In this document: one piece after another, positions 11,437 through 20,234 of the stretch | How the letters are laid out: each line of letters begins with the position of its first letter | How positions within the stretch are numbered: the first letter of the stretch is position 1 | Assembly: GCF_002094305.1 (NCBI RefSeq) | Contig: NZ_LWTX01000009.1 | Span: 1 to 64,000 of the forward strand | From: Prescottella equi | Lineage (GTDB): Bacteria; Actinomycetota; Actinomycetes; Mycobacteriales; Mycobacteriaceae | Direction: 5' to 3' | DNA length: 64,000 nt | Translations under genes and position numbers: made by a program | Notes under the pieces: model-generated | What the model was told of the DNA's origin: nothing | Database searches by the model: none | Seen by the model: the letters and a program-made list of their open reading frames with translations, nothing else

Positions 11437-13326
11437 ATGAGCGAGTCGGCGTCGGTGGTACCTGTGGACGGGAGCACGGCAGCTGTTCGCAGCGCCCTCC
11501 ACGAGCATCCGGCGTCGGGTCGACTGGTGGTGCAGCGAGGCGTCTTCACAGGACCGACGCCCCGGGTGAAGGACGAGCTCTACGCCTCCATCACGTCGGG
11601 GTCGGCGCATCGGGAGCGTTTCGAGCTGCGGCTGGACAAGGGTGCGGTCGTCGACACCGACACCTACTTCGGGCGTTTCGCGGCCAGCTACTACCAGCGA
11701 TGGACCACGGTCACCGAGGTCGAGGTGTCGTTCGCGTACGACGCCGCCGGTGTCTCGCTGGCGTTGCTGCGGGGATCCGACTCGGGCGGCAACACCCGGA
11801 CCATCGCGACCGTCGAGGTGGACGGGGCGGGAACGGCGCGTCTGTCCGCGAAGCTCGACATGTTCCTCGACGGTGGCTCGCTGTGGCTCGAATTCCGGGC
11901 GGTGGACGGTCCGCTGGGCGTCCGCGAGTGTGAGTGGACCGTGCCGGCGCCCGCCGTCATCCGGCCCGCCGCGATCGCCATCTGCACGTTCAATCGTGCG
12001 CAGGATTGCGCGGACACGGTTGCCGCCATCGCCGGCGACGAGCAGATGTGCGCCGGGATCGACGCCGTCTACGTCGTCGATCAGGGCACCGACCACGTGT
12101 CCGAGCGTGAGTCGTTCGCCGCCACGGCGGACAAGCTGGGCGACAAGCTCGTCTATCTCCGACAGCCCAATCTCGGTGGGGCGGGCGGCTTCACCCGCGG
12201 CATGTACGAGGTGACGGCCGTCAACGAACACGCCAACGTCATCCTGATGGACGACGACATCCTGTGCGAGCCGGAGACGGTGCTGCGGATGAATGCGTTC
12301 GCGAACGTGACGACGGAGCCGACCCTCGTCGGTGCCCAGATGCTCTACCTGATGAATCCGCAGAACCTGCACGTGAGCGCCGAGGAAGCGGATCTGGGGA
12401 AGCTGCGTGCCGGCCGCTGGGCCGCGAATTCGCTGCACGACGCCAACCTGATCAAGAAGCGTCAGGAGAAGCGCGTCGACGCCGGGTACAACGCGTGGTG
12501 GTCCTGCCTGATCCCCGCCGAGGTGGTCTCGCGCATCGGACTGCCGATTCCGATGTTCTTCCAGTGGGACGACATCGAGTACGGAATCCGCGCCCGCGCA
12601 GCAGGTTTCGTCACCGTGACCCTCCCGAACGCCGGTGTGTGGCATGCGGACTTCCACTGGAAGGATCGGGACGACTGGGCCAAGTACTTCAGTGTGCGCA
12701 ACTCGCTCATCGTCGCGGCCCTGCACAGCGACTTCGACACGAAGTCCTTGAGCGTGACCCTCGGCCGGGAGATCAGCCAGTACCTGGTGTCGATGCAGTA
12801 CGGCCTGGCGCACACCACGTTGCGCGGTATCGAGGACTTCCTCGCCGGCCCTGACGTGCTCCAGGACGGCGGGCAGGCGGTCCTCGGTGCGATCCGCAAG
12901 GAACGCGCCCGGTTCCCGGAGACGGTGAAGCACCCCGCGAACGACGTCCCCGGTATCCGGTCGTCGGATCTGGTGACCCGGGTGGCGGGCCCCGAACCCG
13001 ATTCGGCCCGTGAGGACCTGGTGCTCGCGAAGCGCGTCGCGATGCAGTGGCTGGGGCGCACCCAGCACGGCATCGCGAACATCCCCGCCGCCGACGCGCA
13101 CTGGTGGCACGTCTCGCTCTTCGACCACGCGGTCGTGACCGATGCTTCGCAGTCGGGGGTGCGTGTCCGTCGCCGCGACAAGGACCTCGCGAAGGAGATC
13201 ACCGCCCGGATGGCGGCGCTGCTCAAGCAGTTCCGGGAGCAGGGTGCGACCGTCCAGCAGCGTTACCGCGACGCGTTGCCCGAACTGACCGCCCGGGAGA
13301 ACTGGGCTCGGCTCTACGGAAAGTAG
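11437..13326 (+). CDS. glfT2: Galactofuranosyltransferase GlfT2
   Basis: A 629-residue processive UDP-galactofuranosyltransferase that polymerises the alternating beta-(1-5)/(1-6) galactan of arabinogalactan. The N-terminal beta-domain (1-175) is followed by a GT-A domain with AICTFNRAQDC, the metal-binding DDD at 272-274, catalytic WDDIEYG at 377-383 and the WHADFHW histidine motif at 402-408; a C-terminal helical domain completes it. Length and every motif match mycobacterial Rv3808c. The ATG at 11437 has a TAGGAGCGG site. It works after GlfT1, encoded about 1 kb downstream on the other strand. Confidence 0.96.
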   Translation: MSESASVVPVDGSTAAVRSALHEHPASGRLVVQRGVFTGPTPRVKDELYASITSGSAHRERFELRLDKGAVVDTDTYFGRFAASYYQRWTTVTEVEVSFAYDAAGVSLALLRGSDSGGNTRTIATVEVDGAGTARLSAKLDMFLDGGSLWLEFRAVDGPLGVRECEWTVPAPAVIRPAAIAICTFNRAQDCADTVAAIAGDEQMCAGIDAVYVVDQGTDHVSERESFAATADKLGDKLVYLRQPNLGGAGGFTRGMYEVTAVNEHANVILMDDDILCEPETVLRMNAFANVTTEPTLVGAQMLYLMNPQNLHVSAEEADLGKLRAGRWAANSLHDANLIKKRQEKRVDAGYNAWWSCLIPAEVVSRIGLPIPMFFQWDDIEYGIRARAAGFVTVTLPNAGVWHADFHWKDRDDWAKYFSVRNSLIVAALHSDFDTKSLSVTLGREISQYLVSMQYGLAHTTLRGIEDFLAGPDVLQDGGQAVLGAIRKERARFPETVKHPANDVPGIRSSDLVTRVAGPEPDSAREDLVLAKRVAMQWLGRTQHGIANIPAADAHWWHVSLFDHAVVTDASQSGVRVRRRDKDLAKEITARMAALLKQFREQGATVQQRYRDALPELTARENWARLYGK

Positions 13327-13338
13327 TTCGCCGCAGTC

Positions 13339-14199
13339 CTATTCGCGGATGCGGACCACGACCTGTTCGTGGTCCGCGGTGTAGGCGAGGTAGTCGAACG
13401 GGACGCCGGTGCGCTCGACGAACTCCGTCCACGCCCGGTGTTCGTGGTTCTGCCAGCCCGGGTAGTTGAAGTACTCGTCGAAGACGAGGACCGAACCGGG
13501 CACCAGCCGGTCCTCGAGGAGGTCGAGCACCGCCCGGGTCGACGAGTACAGGTCGGCGTCGAGGTGGGCGAACGCGACCGGCCCGGGATGCTCGTCGAGG
13601 AAACCGGGCAGGGTGTCCTCGAACAGTCCCGACACCAGTCGTGCGCCCGGCACCGTCGGCTGGGACTCCTGTGCGAACTCGCCGGCCGGGAAGCCGGTGC
13701 GCCACGCCTCGGGCAGGCCGGTCCACACGTCGAAGCCCCACACGTCGTGCCCCGTGGCGCGTAGGGACTCGCTGACGATCCGCAGCGTGGTGCCGCTCGC
13801 GACGCCGAACTCGAGCGCCAGGCCGTCGACCTTGACCAGCTCCAGCGCGTACCGGAGCGTGTCGTGCGGGTGCCAGAACACCGGTGCCGTCGGCATGTGG
13901 TCGAGCACGAACTGCGCGCTCTCCGCTGTCGCCCGGATGTCGAGAGCGTGCGTGATGTCGCGGCGGGCGCGCTGTTCCAGGACGTCGAGTCGTTCGCTGA
14001 TCGCCGCTACCTGGCCGCGGGTCTGCGCGAGCTCGTCGAGGACCCGCCGGGTCTCCGCGTTGTGTGCGGTGAGCTCCGCGAGTATCTGGTCGTGTCTGTT
14101 CTCGTGCTCGATCCGCGCCTGGCGGTCGGACTCCCGCACCACCTCGGCGACCGCCCGCTGCATCTTGAGCCTGGCCGACTTCCGGAACCGATCGAACAT
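13339..14199 (-). CDS. TylF/MycF-like class I SAM-dependent methyltransferase
   Basis: A 286-residue protein. Residues 1-90 are charged and helical, probably a coiled coil; then comes a Rossmann methyltransferase domain with LEFGVASGTTLR as the SAM-binding loop, DVWGFDVWTGLPE, and AFAHLDADLYSST plus LVFDEYFNYPGW as metal-binding acidic motifs typical of macrocin-O-methyltransferase (TylF) enzymes. It may O-methylate a sugar. Its place between glfT2 and glfT1 hints at a cell-wall saccharide, which is inference. The ATG at 14199 is preferred because upstream sequence is out of character. It converges on glfT2 with a 12-bp gap. Confidence 0.8.
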   Translation of the reverse strand: MFDRFRKSARLKMQRAVAEVVRESDRQARIEHENRHDQILAELTAHNAETRRVLDELAQTRGQVAAISERLDVLEQRARRDITHALDIRATAESAQFVLDHMPTAPVFWHPHDTLRYALELVKVDGLALEFGVASGTTLRIVSESLRATGHDVWGFDVWTGLPEAWRTGFPAGEFAQESQPTVPGARLVSGLFEDTLPGFLDEHPGPVAFAHLDADLYSSTRAVLDLLEDRLVPGSVLVFDEYFNYPGWQNHEHRAWTEFVERTGVPFDYLAYTADHEQVVVRIRE

Positions 14200-14305
14200 G
14201 CGTGGGAACCCCTCTCGCGTGCGTACGTCGAGTTCGCACTCATGCTGCCAGGGTCGGACGGACCTTGCCGGGATGAATCTCGGGGTGAGTCGGGTCGCCG
14301 GCGGG

Positions 14306-15217
14306 TCAGGGGCGCTGGAACCGCTCCCGCCGGCCCAGCCCACGCAGGCGCATCCACTCGACGAAGCCCTTGGGGTCGCGCCGGTTCACCAGGAAGTACC
14401 AGCCGAATCGCGCGTACTCCTGGGGCAGCAGCCGGCGCATGCCCGGCTGGGACATGAGGTAGCCGCGGTTGCGGTACGTGAAGAAGCGTTTGGTCTCGTT
14501 GTCGGGGTACTGCGTGTGCATCCGGCCGCCGAGGATCGGCTTGAACTCGTCGGCGCCGTCGGGATGCACGTAGGCGGTCTGCAGGCACGTGCCGAACGGC
14601 AGCCCCGACCGGACCAGGCGGCGGTGCACCTCGACCTCGTCGCCGCGCACGAACAGGCGCAGGTCCGGGACACCGACGGTGTCGATCGCGGCGGCCGAGA
14701 ACAGCGCGCCGTTGAACAGCGACGCGATGCCGGGCAGCAGATCGTCGTCGCCGAGTTCGGAACGCAGCCGCTTCCACTCGACGCCGCGGCGGAGCGGAAA
14801 CGCCAGCCGGTCCGGGGCGTCGATGTCGCACACGACGGGGGAGACCTCCGCCAGGCCGTGCCGCTGCGCGCACGCGAACAGCGTCGCCAGGACGTCGGGG
14901 CCCTCGGGGCGACCGTCGTCGTCGGCGAGCCACACCCAGTCCGCACCCAGCGACAGCGCGTACAGGATGCCGAGCGCGAAACCGCCCGCCCCGCCGAGGT
15001 TGTGCTTGGAACCCAGGTACGTGGTGGGGACGTCGGCGCTCTCGACCAGTTCGCGGACGTCGGCCTCGTCGGCGTTGTCGACGACGACCAGGTGATCGAG
15101 GGGGCGCGTCTGCCCGGCCAGCACCTTCAGGGACTGGGCGAGCAGCTCGCGGCGCTTGTGCGTGACGACGACGCCGATGATGTTTTCGCTGTTCGTGTCA
15201 CCGATCGTCTCGGTCAC
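14306..15217 (-). CDS. glfT1: Galactofuranosyltransferase GlfT1
   Basis: A 303-residue GT2-type enzyme that adds the first two galactofuranose units to the decaprenyl-diphospho-GlcNAc-rhamnose linker. Seen here: IIGVVVTHKRRELL at the start, HNLGGAGGFALG, the metal site WLADDDGRPEGPD, FVRGDEVEVHRR, and a C-terminal region rich in aromatic and basic residues. All are shared with mycobacterial Rv3782. The GTG start overlaps the wzt stop in a GTGA tetranucleotide, so translation is coupled to the exporter ATPase. The order wzt-glfT1 is as in mycobacteria. Confidence 0.93.
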   Translation of the reverse strand: MTETIGDTNSENIIGVVVTHKRRELLAQSLKVLAGQTRPLDHLVVVDNADEADVRELVESADVPTTYLGSKHNLGGAGGFALGILYALSLGADWVWLADDDGRPEGPDVLATLFACAQRHGLAEVSPVVCDIDAPDRLAFPLRRGVEWKRLRSELGDDDLLPGIASLFNGALFSAAAIDTVGVPDLRLFVRGDEVEVHRRLVRSGLPFGTCLQTAYVHPDGADEFKPILGGRMHTQYPDNETKRFFTYRNRGYLMSQPGMRRLLPQEYARFGWYFLVNRRDPKGFVEWMRLRGLGRRERFQRP

Positions 15218-16032
15218 GACGCCCGCTCCTCGTCCTCTTCTCGCTTCATGTCCGCGATCACCTGGCGGACGTGGTCGGCGGCGTCGTCGCCCTCGTAGGC
15301 GCGGACGACGTCCTCGATCTCGCCGTGCTGGCGCACCTGGCCGTGGTCGATCCACATCGCGCTGTCGCACAACTGCGCCAGGAACTCGTTGGAGTGGCTG
15401 GCGAAGACGAGGATGCCGGAGCGTTCCACCAGCTTCTGCAGCCGGATCCGGGCCTTCTTCATGAACTCGGCGTCGACGGCGCCGATGCCCTCGTCGAGCA
15501 GCAGGATCTCGGGGTCGATGCTGGTGACCACGCCCATCGCGACGCGCACGCGCATACCCGTCGAGTAGGTGCGCAGCGGCATGCTGAGGTACTCGCCGAG
15601 TTCGGTGAAATCGGCGATCTCGTCCATCTTCGCGAGCATCTGCTTACGGGTCTGCCCCAGGAACAGGCCGCGGATGATGATGTTCTCGTAGCCGGAGATC
15701 TCCGGGTCCATGCCGACGCCGAGGTCGAACACCGGCGCGACGCGGCCGCGGACGCGGGCGCTGCCACGGGTGGGTTCGTAGATGCCGGACAGCAGCCGCA
15801 GCAGCGTCGACTTGCCGGCGCCGTTGTGGCCGACCAGTCCGACGCGGTCGCCCTCCTTGAGTGAGAGGGTGATGTCCTTGAGCGCCTCGACGACGATGAC
15901 GTCGGAGTCGTTGCGGCCGATGGATCCGCCCGCCTTGCCGAGGAAAGCCTTCTTCAGCGAGCGCGACTTGGCGTCGAAGATCGGGAAGTCTACGCACGCA
16001 TTCCGCGTCTCGATGCTCACGTTGCCGGTCAT
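15214..16032 (-). CDS. wzt: Galactan ABC exporter, ATP-binding subunit (Wzt)
   Basis: A 272-residue ABC ATPase of the polysaccharide-export class: Walker A GHNGAGKST, the signature region YSTGMRVRVAMG, Walker B EILLLDEGIGAVD and the H-loop ASHS. It lacks the C-terminal carbohydrate-binding domain of O9a-type Wzt, as in the mycobacterial Rv3781 homologue. With Wzm it is thought to move lipid-linked galactan across the inner membrane. The ATG at 16032 lies 20 bp after the wzm stop; the 3' end overlaps glfT1. Confidence 0.93.
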   Translation of the reverse strand: MTGNVSIETRNACVDFPIFDAKSRSLKKAFLGKAGGSIGRNDSDVIVVEALKDITLSLKEGDRVGLVGHNGAGKSTLLRLLSGIYEPTRGSARVRGRVAPVFDLGVGMDPEISGYENIIIRGLFLGQTRKQMLAKMDEIADFTELGEYLSMPLRTYSTGMRVRVAMGVVTSIDPEILLLDEGIGAVDAEFMKKARIRLQKLVERSGILVFASHSNEFLAQLCDSAMWIDHGQVRQHGEIEDVVRAYEGDDAADHVRQVIADMKREEDEERAS

Positions 16033-16052
16033 GTCAATTACTCCTCGGACCC

Positions 16053-16934
16053 CTAGACCCAGTAGGCCACGCGGGCCCGGTACTTGCGCAGCGCGAACAG
16101 CGCGATCGCCCAGCCGACGGCGGTGATGGCCAGCACGATGTACCAGTGGTAGGCCTGCTGGTCCTTCCCGAGCATGGGCGCGCGGACGATCTCGAGGAAG
16201 TGGAACAACGGGTTGAGCTCGGCGATCTTCGCGCGGTCGGCGACCTGCCCGCCCTGGGCCTTGAGGGCCTCGGTGGACCAGAAGATCGGGGTGAGCACGA
16301 ACAGCAGCAGCGTCAGGCTGCCGAGGATCGGTGCGATGTCGCGGTAGCGGGTGGCGAAGATGCCGAACACGATCGACACCCACAGCGCATTGAGCACCAG
16401 CAATCCGAGAGCCGGGATCGCGGCCAGATCGGGCCAGGTCAGGTTCCGCCACACCCCGAACGCGACCAGCATGATCACGTAGATCAGCAGGTTGTGGGCG
16501 AAGAACAGGATCTGCCGCCACACCAGTCGGTAGACGTGCACACTCAGCGCCGACGGCAGCTGCTTGATCAGGCCCTCGTTGGCGATGAACACCTCGGAGC
16601 CCTCGAGGATCGACGCGCTGATCATGGCCCACACGATCAGGCCGACGGTGACGTACGGCAGGAACTCCTTGATCGACATCCCCAGCAGCGCCGAGTACAG
16701 GATGCCCATCGCGGTGGCCTGTACGCCGGTGGCGATCGTGATCCAGAACGGACCGATCACCGACCGGCGGTACCGCTGCTTGATGTCCTGCCAGCCCAGG
16801 TTCAGCCACAACTCGCGCTGCGCGAAGCCGTCCCGGAGGTCCTTGAACGCACGACGGAACGTCTGCGAATCGGACACGACGACGTCGGCGTCGGCGTCGG
16901 ACGCCGGTTCGTGATCCAAGGCTGCTGCTGACAC
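16053..16934 (-). CDS. wzm: Galactan ABC exporter, permease subunit (Wzm)
   Basis: A 293-residue ABC-2 type permease with a cytoplasmic N-terminal segment (about 1-60), the REL-W-DIKQRYRRSVIGPFW motif typical of polysaccharide exporters, and six hydrophobic helices between residues 65 and 285. It pairs with the Wzt ATPase next to it. Corresponds to mycobacterial Rv3783. ATG start at 16934; the bpa gene lies 54 bp upstream on the same strand, so all four genes from bpa to glfT1 may form one transcript. Confidence 0.92.
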   Translation of the reverse strand: MSAAALDHEPASDADADVVVSDSQTFRRAFKDLRDGFAQRELWLNLGWQDIKQRYRRSVIGPFWITIATGVQATAMGILYSALLGMSIKEFLPYVTVGLIVWAMISASILEGSEVFIANEGLIKQLPSALSVHVYRLVWRQILFFAHNLLIYVIMLVAFGVWRNLTWPDLAAIPALGLLVLNALWVSIVFGIFATRYRDIAPILGSLTLLLFVLTPIFWSTEALKAQGGQVADRAKIAELNPLFHFLEIVRAPMLGKDQQAYHWYIVLAITAVGWAIALFALRKYRARVAYWV

Positions 16935-16988
16935 GAGTTCCGAGCCTACCGCTCGCGTCGGAAGAACCCGCGTGACCGTCGGGTCGGG

Positions 16989-17561
16989 TTACAGGTACTG
17001 ACCGGTCCCTCCGGGAGCGGGACCGTCGTCCGGGACCTGCATCCGGTGCTGCGGACCCATGCTCATGCCGGGCGGTAGCGCACCCTGCCGCATCTGCTCG
17101 AGCTGTGCGCGCGCCGCCATCTGCTGCGCGAACAGGGCCGTCTGGATGCCGTGGAACAGCCCCTCGAGCCAGCCGACGAGCTGTGCCTGCGCGATCCGCA
17201 GCTCCGCATCGGTGGGCACCGAGTCGTCGGTGAACGGCAGCGTGAGCCGCTCGAGTTCCTCCCGCAACTCGGGTGCCAGACCCTGCTCGAGTTCCCGCAC
17301 GGACGACTTGTGGATCTCCCGCAGCCGGGTGCGGCTGGCGTCGTCGAGAGGCGCCGCCCGCACCTCCTCGAGCAGTTGCTTGATCATGGTGCCGATTCGC
17401 ATCACCTTCGCCGGCTGTTCCACCATGTCGGTGAGCGAGTCGCCGTCCGCTCCCTCGGGGGCGGCCGTCTGGGCGCTCCCGTCCTGGGTGGGCCCGGCAA
17501 CGGGCACGGGGTGGCCGTCGGGGCCGATGACGAGCACACGTTCGTTCTCCGGTTGCGTCAT
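16989..17561 (-). CDS. bpa: Bacterial proteasome activator Bpa
   Basis: A 190-residue mostly helical protein ending in GQYL, the C-terminal docking motif that inserts into the 20S proteasome alpha-ring pockets. The central region (about 45-145) with DMVEQPAKVMRIGTMIKQLL and the four-helix bundle pattern matches Bpa/PafE (Rv3780), which forms a dodecameric ring and feeds unfolded proteins to the proteasome without ATP. The ATG at 17561 gives the expected N-terminus MTQPENERVLVIGPDG. Its location beside the galactan genes is conserved in mycobacteria; a functional link to them is not evident. Confidence 0.93.
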   Translation of the reverse strand: MTQPENERVLVIGPDGHPVPVAGPTQDGSAQTAAPEGADGDSLTDMVEQPAKVMRIGTMIKQLLEEVRAAPLDDASRTRLREIHKSSVRELEQGLAPELREELERLTLPFTDDSVPTDAELRIAQAQLVGWLEGLFHGIQTALFAQQMAARAQLEQMRQGALPPGMSMGPQHRMQVPDDGPAPGGTGQYL

Positions 17562-17697
17562 GGCTCCATCTTGTACGGTTCCGTAGCGGATTGGCGAGGG
17601 CGGGTTGGTGGTGTCGAAAGTGTCGTGTGCTAGCACGCATTCCGAAAAGTCGGATCTGAATCACAGGGTGTTGACATCGGGTCCTAGAGTGTCGGGC

Positions 17698-18900
17698 ATG
17701 GCTTTCGACGTTGCCCGGGTACGGGGACTGATCCCGTCGTTGGGCGACGGATGGGTCCACCTCGATCCACAGGCCGGCATGCAGATCCCCGACGCGGTGT
17801 CGCGCACCGTGTCGACGGCCTTCCGCGCATCCGCGTCGTCGGCCGGTGGGAGGCACGTGTCGTCCCGGCGCAGCGCGGCGATCGTCGCCGCCGCACGCGA
17901 GGCCGTCGCCGATCTGGTCGGCGGTGATCCCGCCGGTGTCGTGCTCGGGGCCGATCGGGCGGTGCTGCTGGCGTGGCTCGCGGAGTCGCTCAGTTCACGG
18001 TTGGGGCTGGGCACCGGACTGGTGCTGTCCCGGCTGGACGAGGAAGCCAACGTCGCCCCGTGGCTGCGGATCGCGAGCCGCTACGGCGCGCAGGTCCGTT
18101 GGGCCGAGGTGGAGATCGAGACGTGTGAGCTGCCGAGCTGGCAGTTCGCGGAACTGATCCAGCCGACGACCCGGCTGATGGCGCTCACCGCCGCATCGCC
18201 GATCGTCGGTTCGGCGCCCGCGGTCCGTGTCGCGGCCGACCGGATCCACGAGGTGGGGGGCCTGCTGGTGGTCGACGCCGTCGGCGCCGCGCCGTACGCG
18301 CACCTCGACATCAACGAACTGGGCGCCGACGTCATCGCGGTGAGCGCGCCGTCGTGGGGTGGCCCGCAGGTCGGTGCGCTGGTGTTCCGCGATCCGACGC
18401 TGCTCGACCGCATCCCGGCGGTCTCGCTCAACCCGTACGCCCGCGGCGCCGAGCGAATGGAGGTCGGCGGTCACCAGTTTGCGCTGCTGGCCGGGCTGAC
18501 CACGTCGATCGACTTCCTCGCCGGGCTCGAGGAGACCGCGACCGGCAGCCGTCGGCAGCGCCTCGAGACGTCGATCAGTTCGCTGCAGGCCTACCACGAC
18601 CAACTGTTCGACTATCTGTTGCGCTCGCTCGACGCGCTGCCGCAGGTGACCGTGATCGGCCGGTCGCCGCTCCGGGTGCCGACGCTGAGCTTCACCGTCG
18701 CCGGTGTACCCGCCGACAAGGTGGCGGCGCACCTCGCCGACAACCGGATCGCGACCGTGAGCGGTCCCCAGAACGGCGGCCGGCTGCTCGACGCGCTGGG
18801 CGTCAACGACGAGGGCGGCGCGATCACCGTAGGCCTCGCGCCGTACACCACCCGTTACGAGATCAACCAGCTCGTCAAGCACCTGTCGGCGCTGGGCTGA
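17698..18900 (+). CDS. Cysteine desulfurase-like class V aminotransferase fold protein lacking the PLP lysine
   Basis: A 400-residue protein resembling the VC1184/Rv3778c subfamily of cysteine desulfurase-like proteins. Fold landmarks are present: the N-terminal HLDPQAG stretch, LVVDAVGAAPYAHLDI with the Asp that would contact the PLP ring nitrogen, and a C-terminal small domain. In the loop where active members have S-x-H-K, this protein reads VSAPSWGGPQVGALVF, with no lysine; none is found nearby. It may therefore not form the usual internal aldimine. ATG start at 17698. It is divergent from bpa and converges on the quinone oxidoreductase gene. Confidence 0.75.
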   Translation: MAFDVARVRGLIPSLGDGWVHLDPQAGMQIPDAVSRTVSTAFRASASSAGGRHVSSRRSAAIVAAAREAVADLVGGDPAGVVLGADRAVLLAWLAESLSSRLGLGTGLVLSRLDEEANVAPWLRIASRYGAQVRWAEVEIETCELPSWQFAELIQPTTRLMALTAASPIVGSAPAVRVAADRIHEVGGLLVVDAVGAAPYAHLDINELGADVIAVSAPSWGGPQVGALVFRDPTLLDRIPAVSLNPYARGAERMEVGGHQFALLAGLTTSIDFLAGLEETATGSRRQRLETSISSLQAYHDQLFDYLLRSLDALPQVTVIGRSPLRVPTLSFTVAGVPADKVAAHLADNRIATVSGPQNGGRLLDALGVNDEGGAITVGLAPYTTRYEINQLVKHLSALG

Positions 18901-18909
18901 GCCGCCCCG

Positions 18910-19905
18910 TCAGTCCTCGCCGACGGTGAGGACCACCTTCCCGACGGTGTCGGGGGAATCGAGCAGCTCGTGCGCCGTCGGCGCCTCGGTGATCGGCAGT
19001 TCCGCCGACACCACGGGCACGACGATGCCGTCGCCCACCAGCGGCCACAGCTTGTCGCGCACCGCGGCGATCACGGCGGCCTTGCTCGACGGCCCGGTCT
19101 CCGGACGTCCCCGCAGGCCCGTCGCGAGCACGCGGGCACGCTTGCCGAGCAGCTTGCCGATGTCCAGTTCGCCCTTGCGGCCGCCCTGCATGCCGATGAT
19201 CACCAGCTGGCCGTCGGGCGCGAGCGCGTCGATGTTGCGATCCAGGTACGACGCCCCCATGTTGTCGAGGATGATGTCGGCGCCGCGCCCACGGGTGGCT
19301 TCGCGCAGCACCTCGACGAAGTCGGCCTCGCGGTAGTTGATCAGGATTTCGGCGCCCAGTTCGGCGCAGCGCTCGAGCTTGTCGGCGGATCCGGCGGTGA
19401 CGGCGACGCGAGCACCGAGCGCCTTACCGACCTGGATGGCGTGGGTGCCGATGCCCCCGCCGCCGCCGTGGACCAGCAGCACCTGGCCGGCGTGCAGACC
19501 GCACTCCATCACCAGGTTCGACCACACGGTGCACGCCACCTCCGGCAGCGACGCCGCGGCCCGCAGGTCCAGCCCCTCCGGCACGGGCAGCAGTTGAGTG
19601 GCGGGAACCGTGACCTTCTCGGCGTAACCGCCGCCGGCGAGGAGCGCGGCGACGCGGTCGCCCACCTTCCAGCCGTGCACGTCGGGGCCGATCTCGGCGA
19701 TCACCCCCGAACACTCGAGGCCGATGATGTCGCTCGCGCCGGGCGGCGGCGGATAGAAGCCCTGTCGTTGCAGCAGATCGGCGCGGTTGACTGCGGTGGC
19801 GGCCACGTCGAGGAGGACCTCGCCGCGGCCGGGCGTCGGATCGGGAACCTCGGACCAGGACATCACGTCGGGTCCGCCGGGCTCGGAAACTGTGATCGCG
19901 TACAT
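18910..19905 (-). CDS. NAD(P)H-quinone oxidoreductase, zinc-independent MDR family
   Basis: A 331-residue medium-chain dehydrogenase/reductase. It has the GroES-like N-terminal domain (AVNRADLLQRQGFYPPPPG, a TIGR02824 PIG3-type signature), then the nucleotide-binding loop VHGGGGGIGTHAIQ at about 145-158. Such enzymes reduce quinones with NADPH. Mycobacterial Rv3777 is the positional counterpart. The ATG at 19905 starts MYAITVSEPGG, the usual family N-terminus. It faces the MarR regulator across a 329-bp gap and could be its target, but no experiment or shared site proves it. Confidence 0.88.
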   Translation of the reverse strand: MYAITVSEPGGPDVMSWSEVPDPTPGRGEVLLDVAATAVNRADLLQRQGFYPPPPGASDIIGLECSGVIAEIGPDVHGWKVGDRVAALLAGGGYAEKVTVPATQLLPVPEGLDLRAAASLPEVACTVWSNLVMECGLHAGQVLLVHGGGGGIGTHAIQVGKALGARVAVTAGSADKLERCAELGAEILINYREADFVEVLREATRGRGADIILDNMGASYLDRNIDALAPDGQLVIIGMQGGRKGELDIGKLLGKRARVLATGLRGRPETGPSSKAAVIAAVRDKLWPLVGDGIVVPVVSAELPITEAPTAHELLDSPDTVGKVVLTVGED

Positions 19906-20234
19906 GTCCCCGACGCTAGTCCGGTCGCGCCGTCCCCACCGCGCGAGTGTTCCCCGCTCCGGCACGGCGCCCGACATGCGGTTCGATTCCGAACGGACAA
20001 ACCGTGGTGGGCAAGGCAACTCGTCGTCCTGCCGCCCCGGCGCCCGAGGACCGAACCGGTCTCCTCTTTTCGTCCGAAAAGTGTTGTCCACGAACAGGAA
20101 GAATGCGCGCGTGTCGGGAATGTCGTTGGCGGAACAGGATCCGGAGAATGGGGTCGACCGGTTTGACAAACCTCACGAAACTCGCGCGAGTGTGCTGCAC
20201 ACTGTCGAACGACCGATAGCACTACGATGCATTC
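19906..20234. promoter_or_regulatory. Divergent intergenic region between quinone oxidoreductase and marR
   Basis: This 329-bp stretch holds no convincing gene. On its right side it carries a perfect 12-bp palindrome ACTCGCGCGAGT (20180-20191) overlapping a 15-bp palindrome (20189-20203), and a TACGAT -10-like hexamer at 20223-20228. A TTGACA at 20163-20168 has no -10 at the right distance. Confidence 0.5.
20189..20203. promoter_or_regulatory. Candidate MarR operator, perfect 7-1-7 palindrome
   Basis: The sequence AGTGTGCTGCACACT reads identically on both strands around its central base. It is centred 39 bp before the marR GTG codon, next to where a -35 element would lie if TACGAT at 20223-20228 is the -10 box. 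MarR proteins bind palindromes of this size and usually repress their own gene, so autoregulation is likely but unproven. Confidence 0.5.

Noticed and set aside
13351-13377. Perfect 11-bp hairpin as terminator for glfT2
   Set aside because: It lies within the 3' coding end of the methyltransferase gene and lacks a T-tract. It may still terminate glfT2 transcripts, but support is too weak to list.
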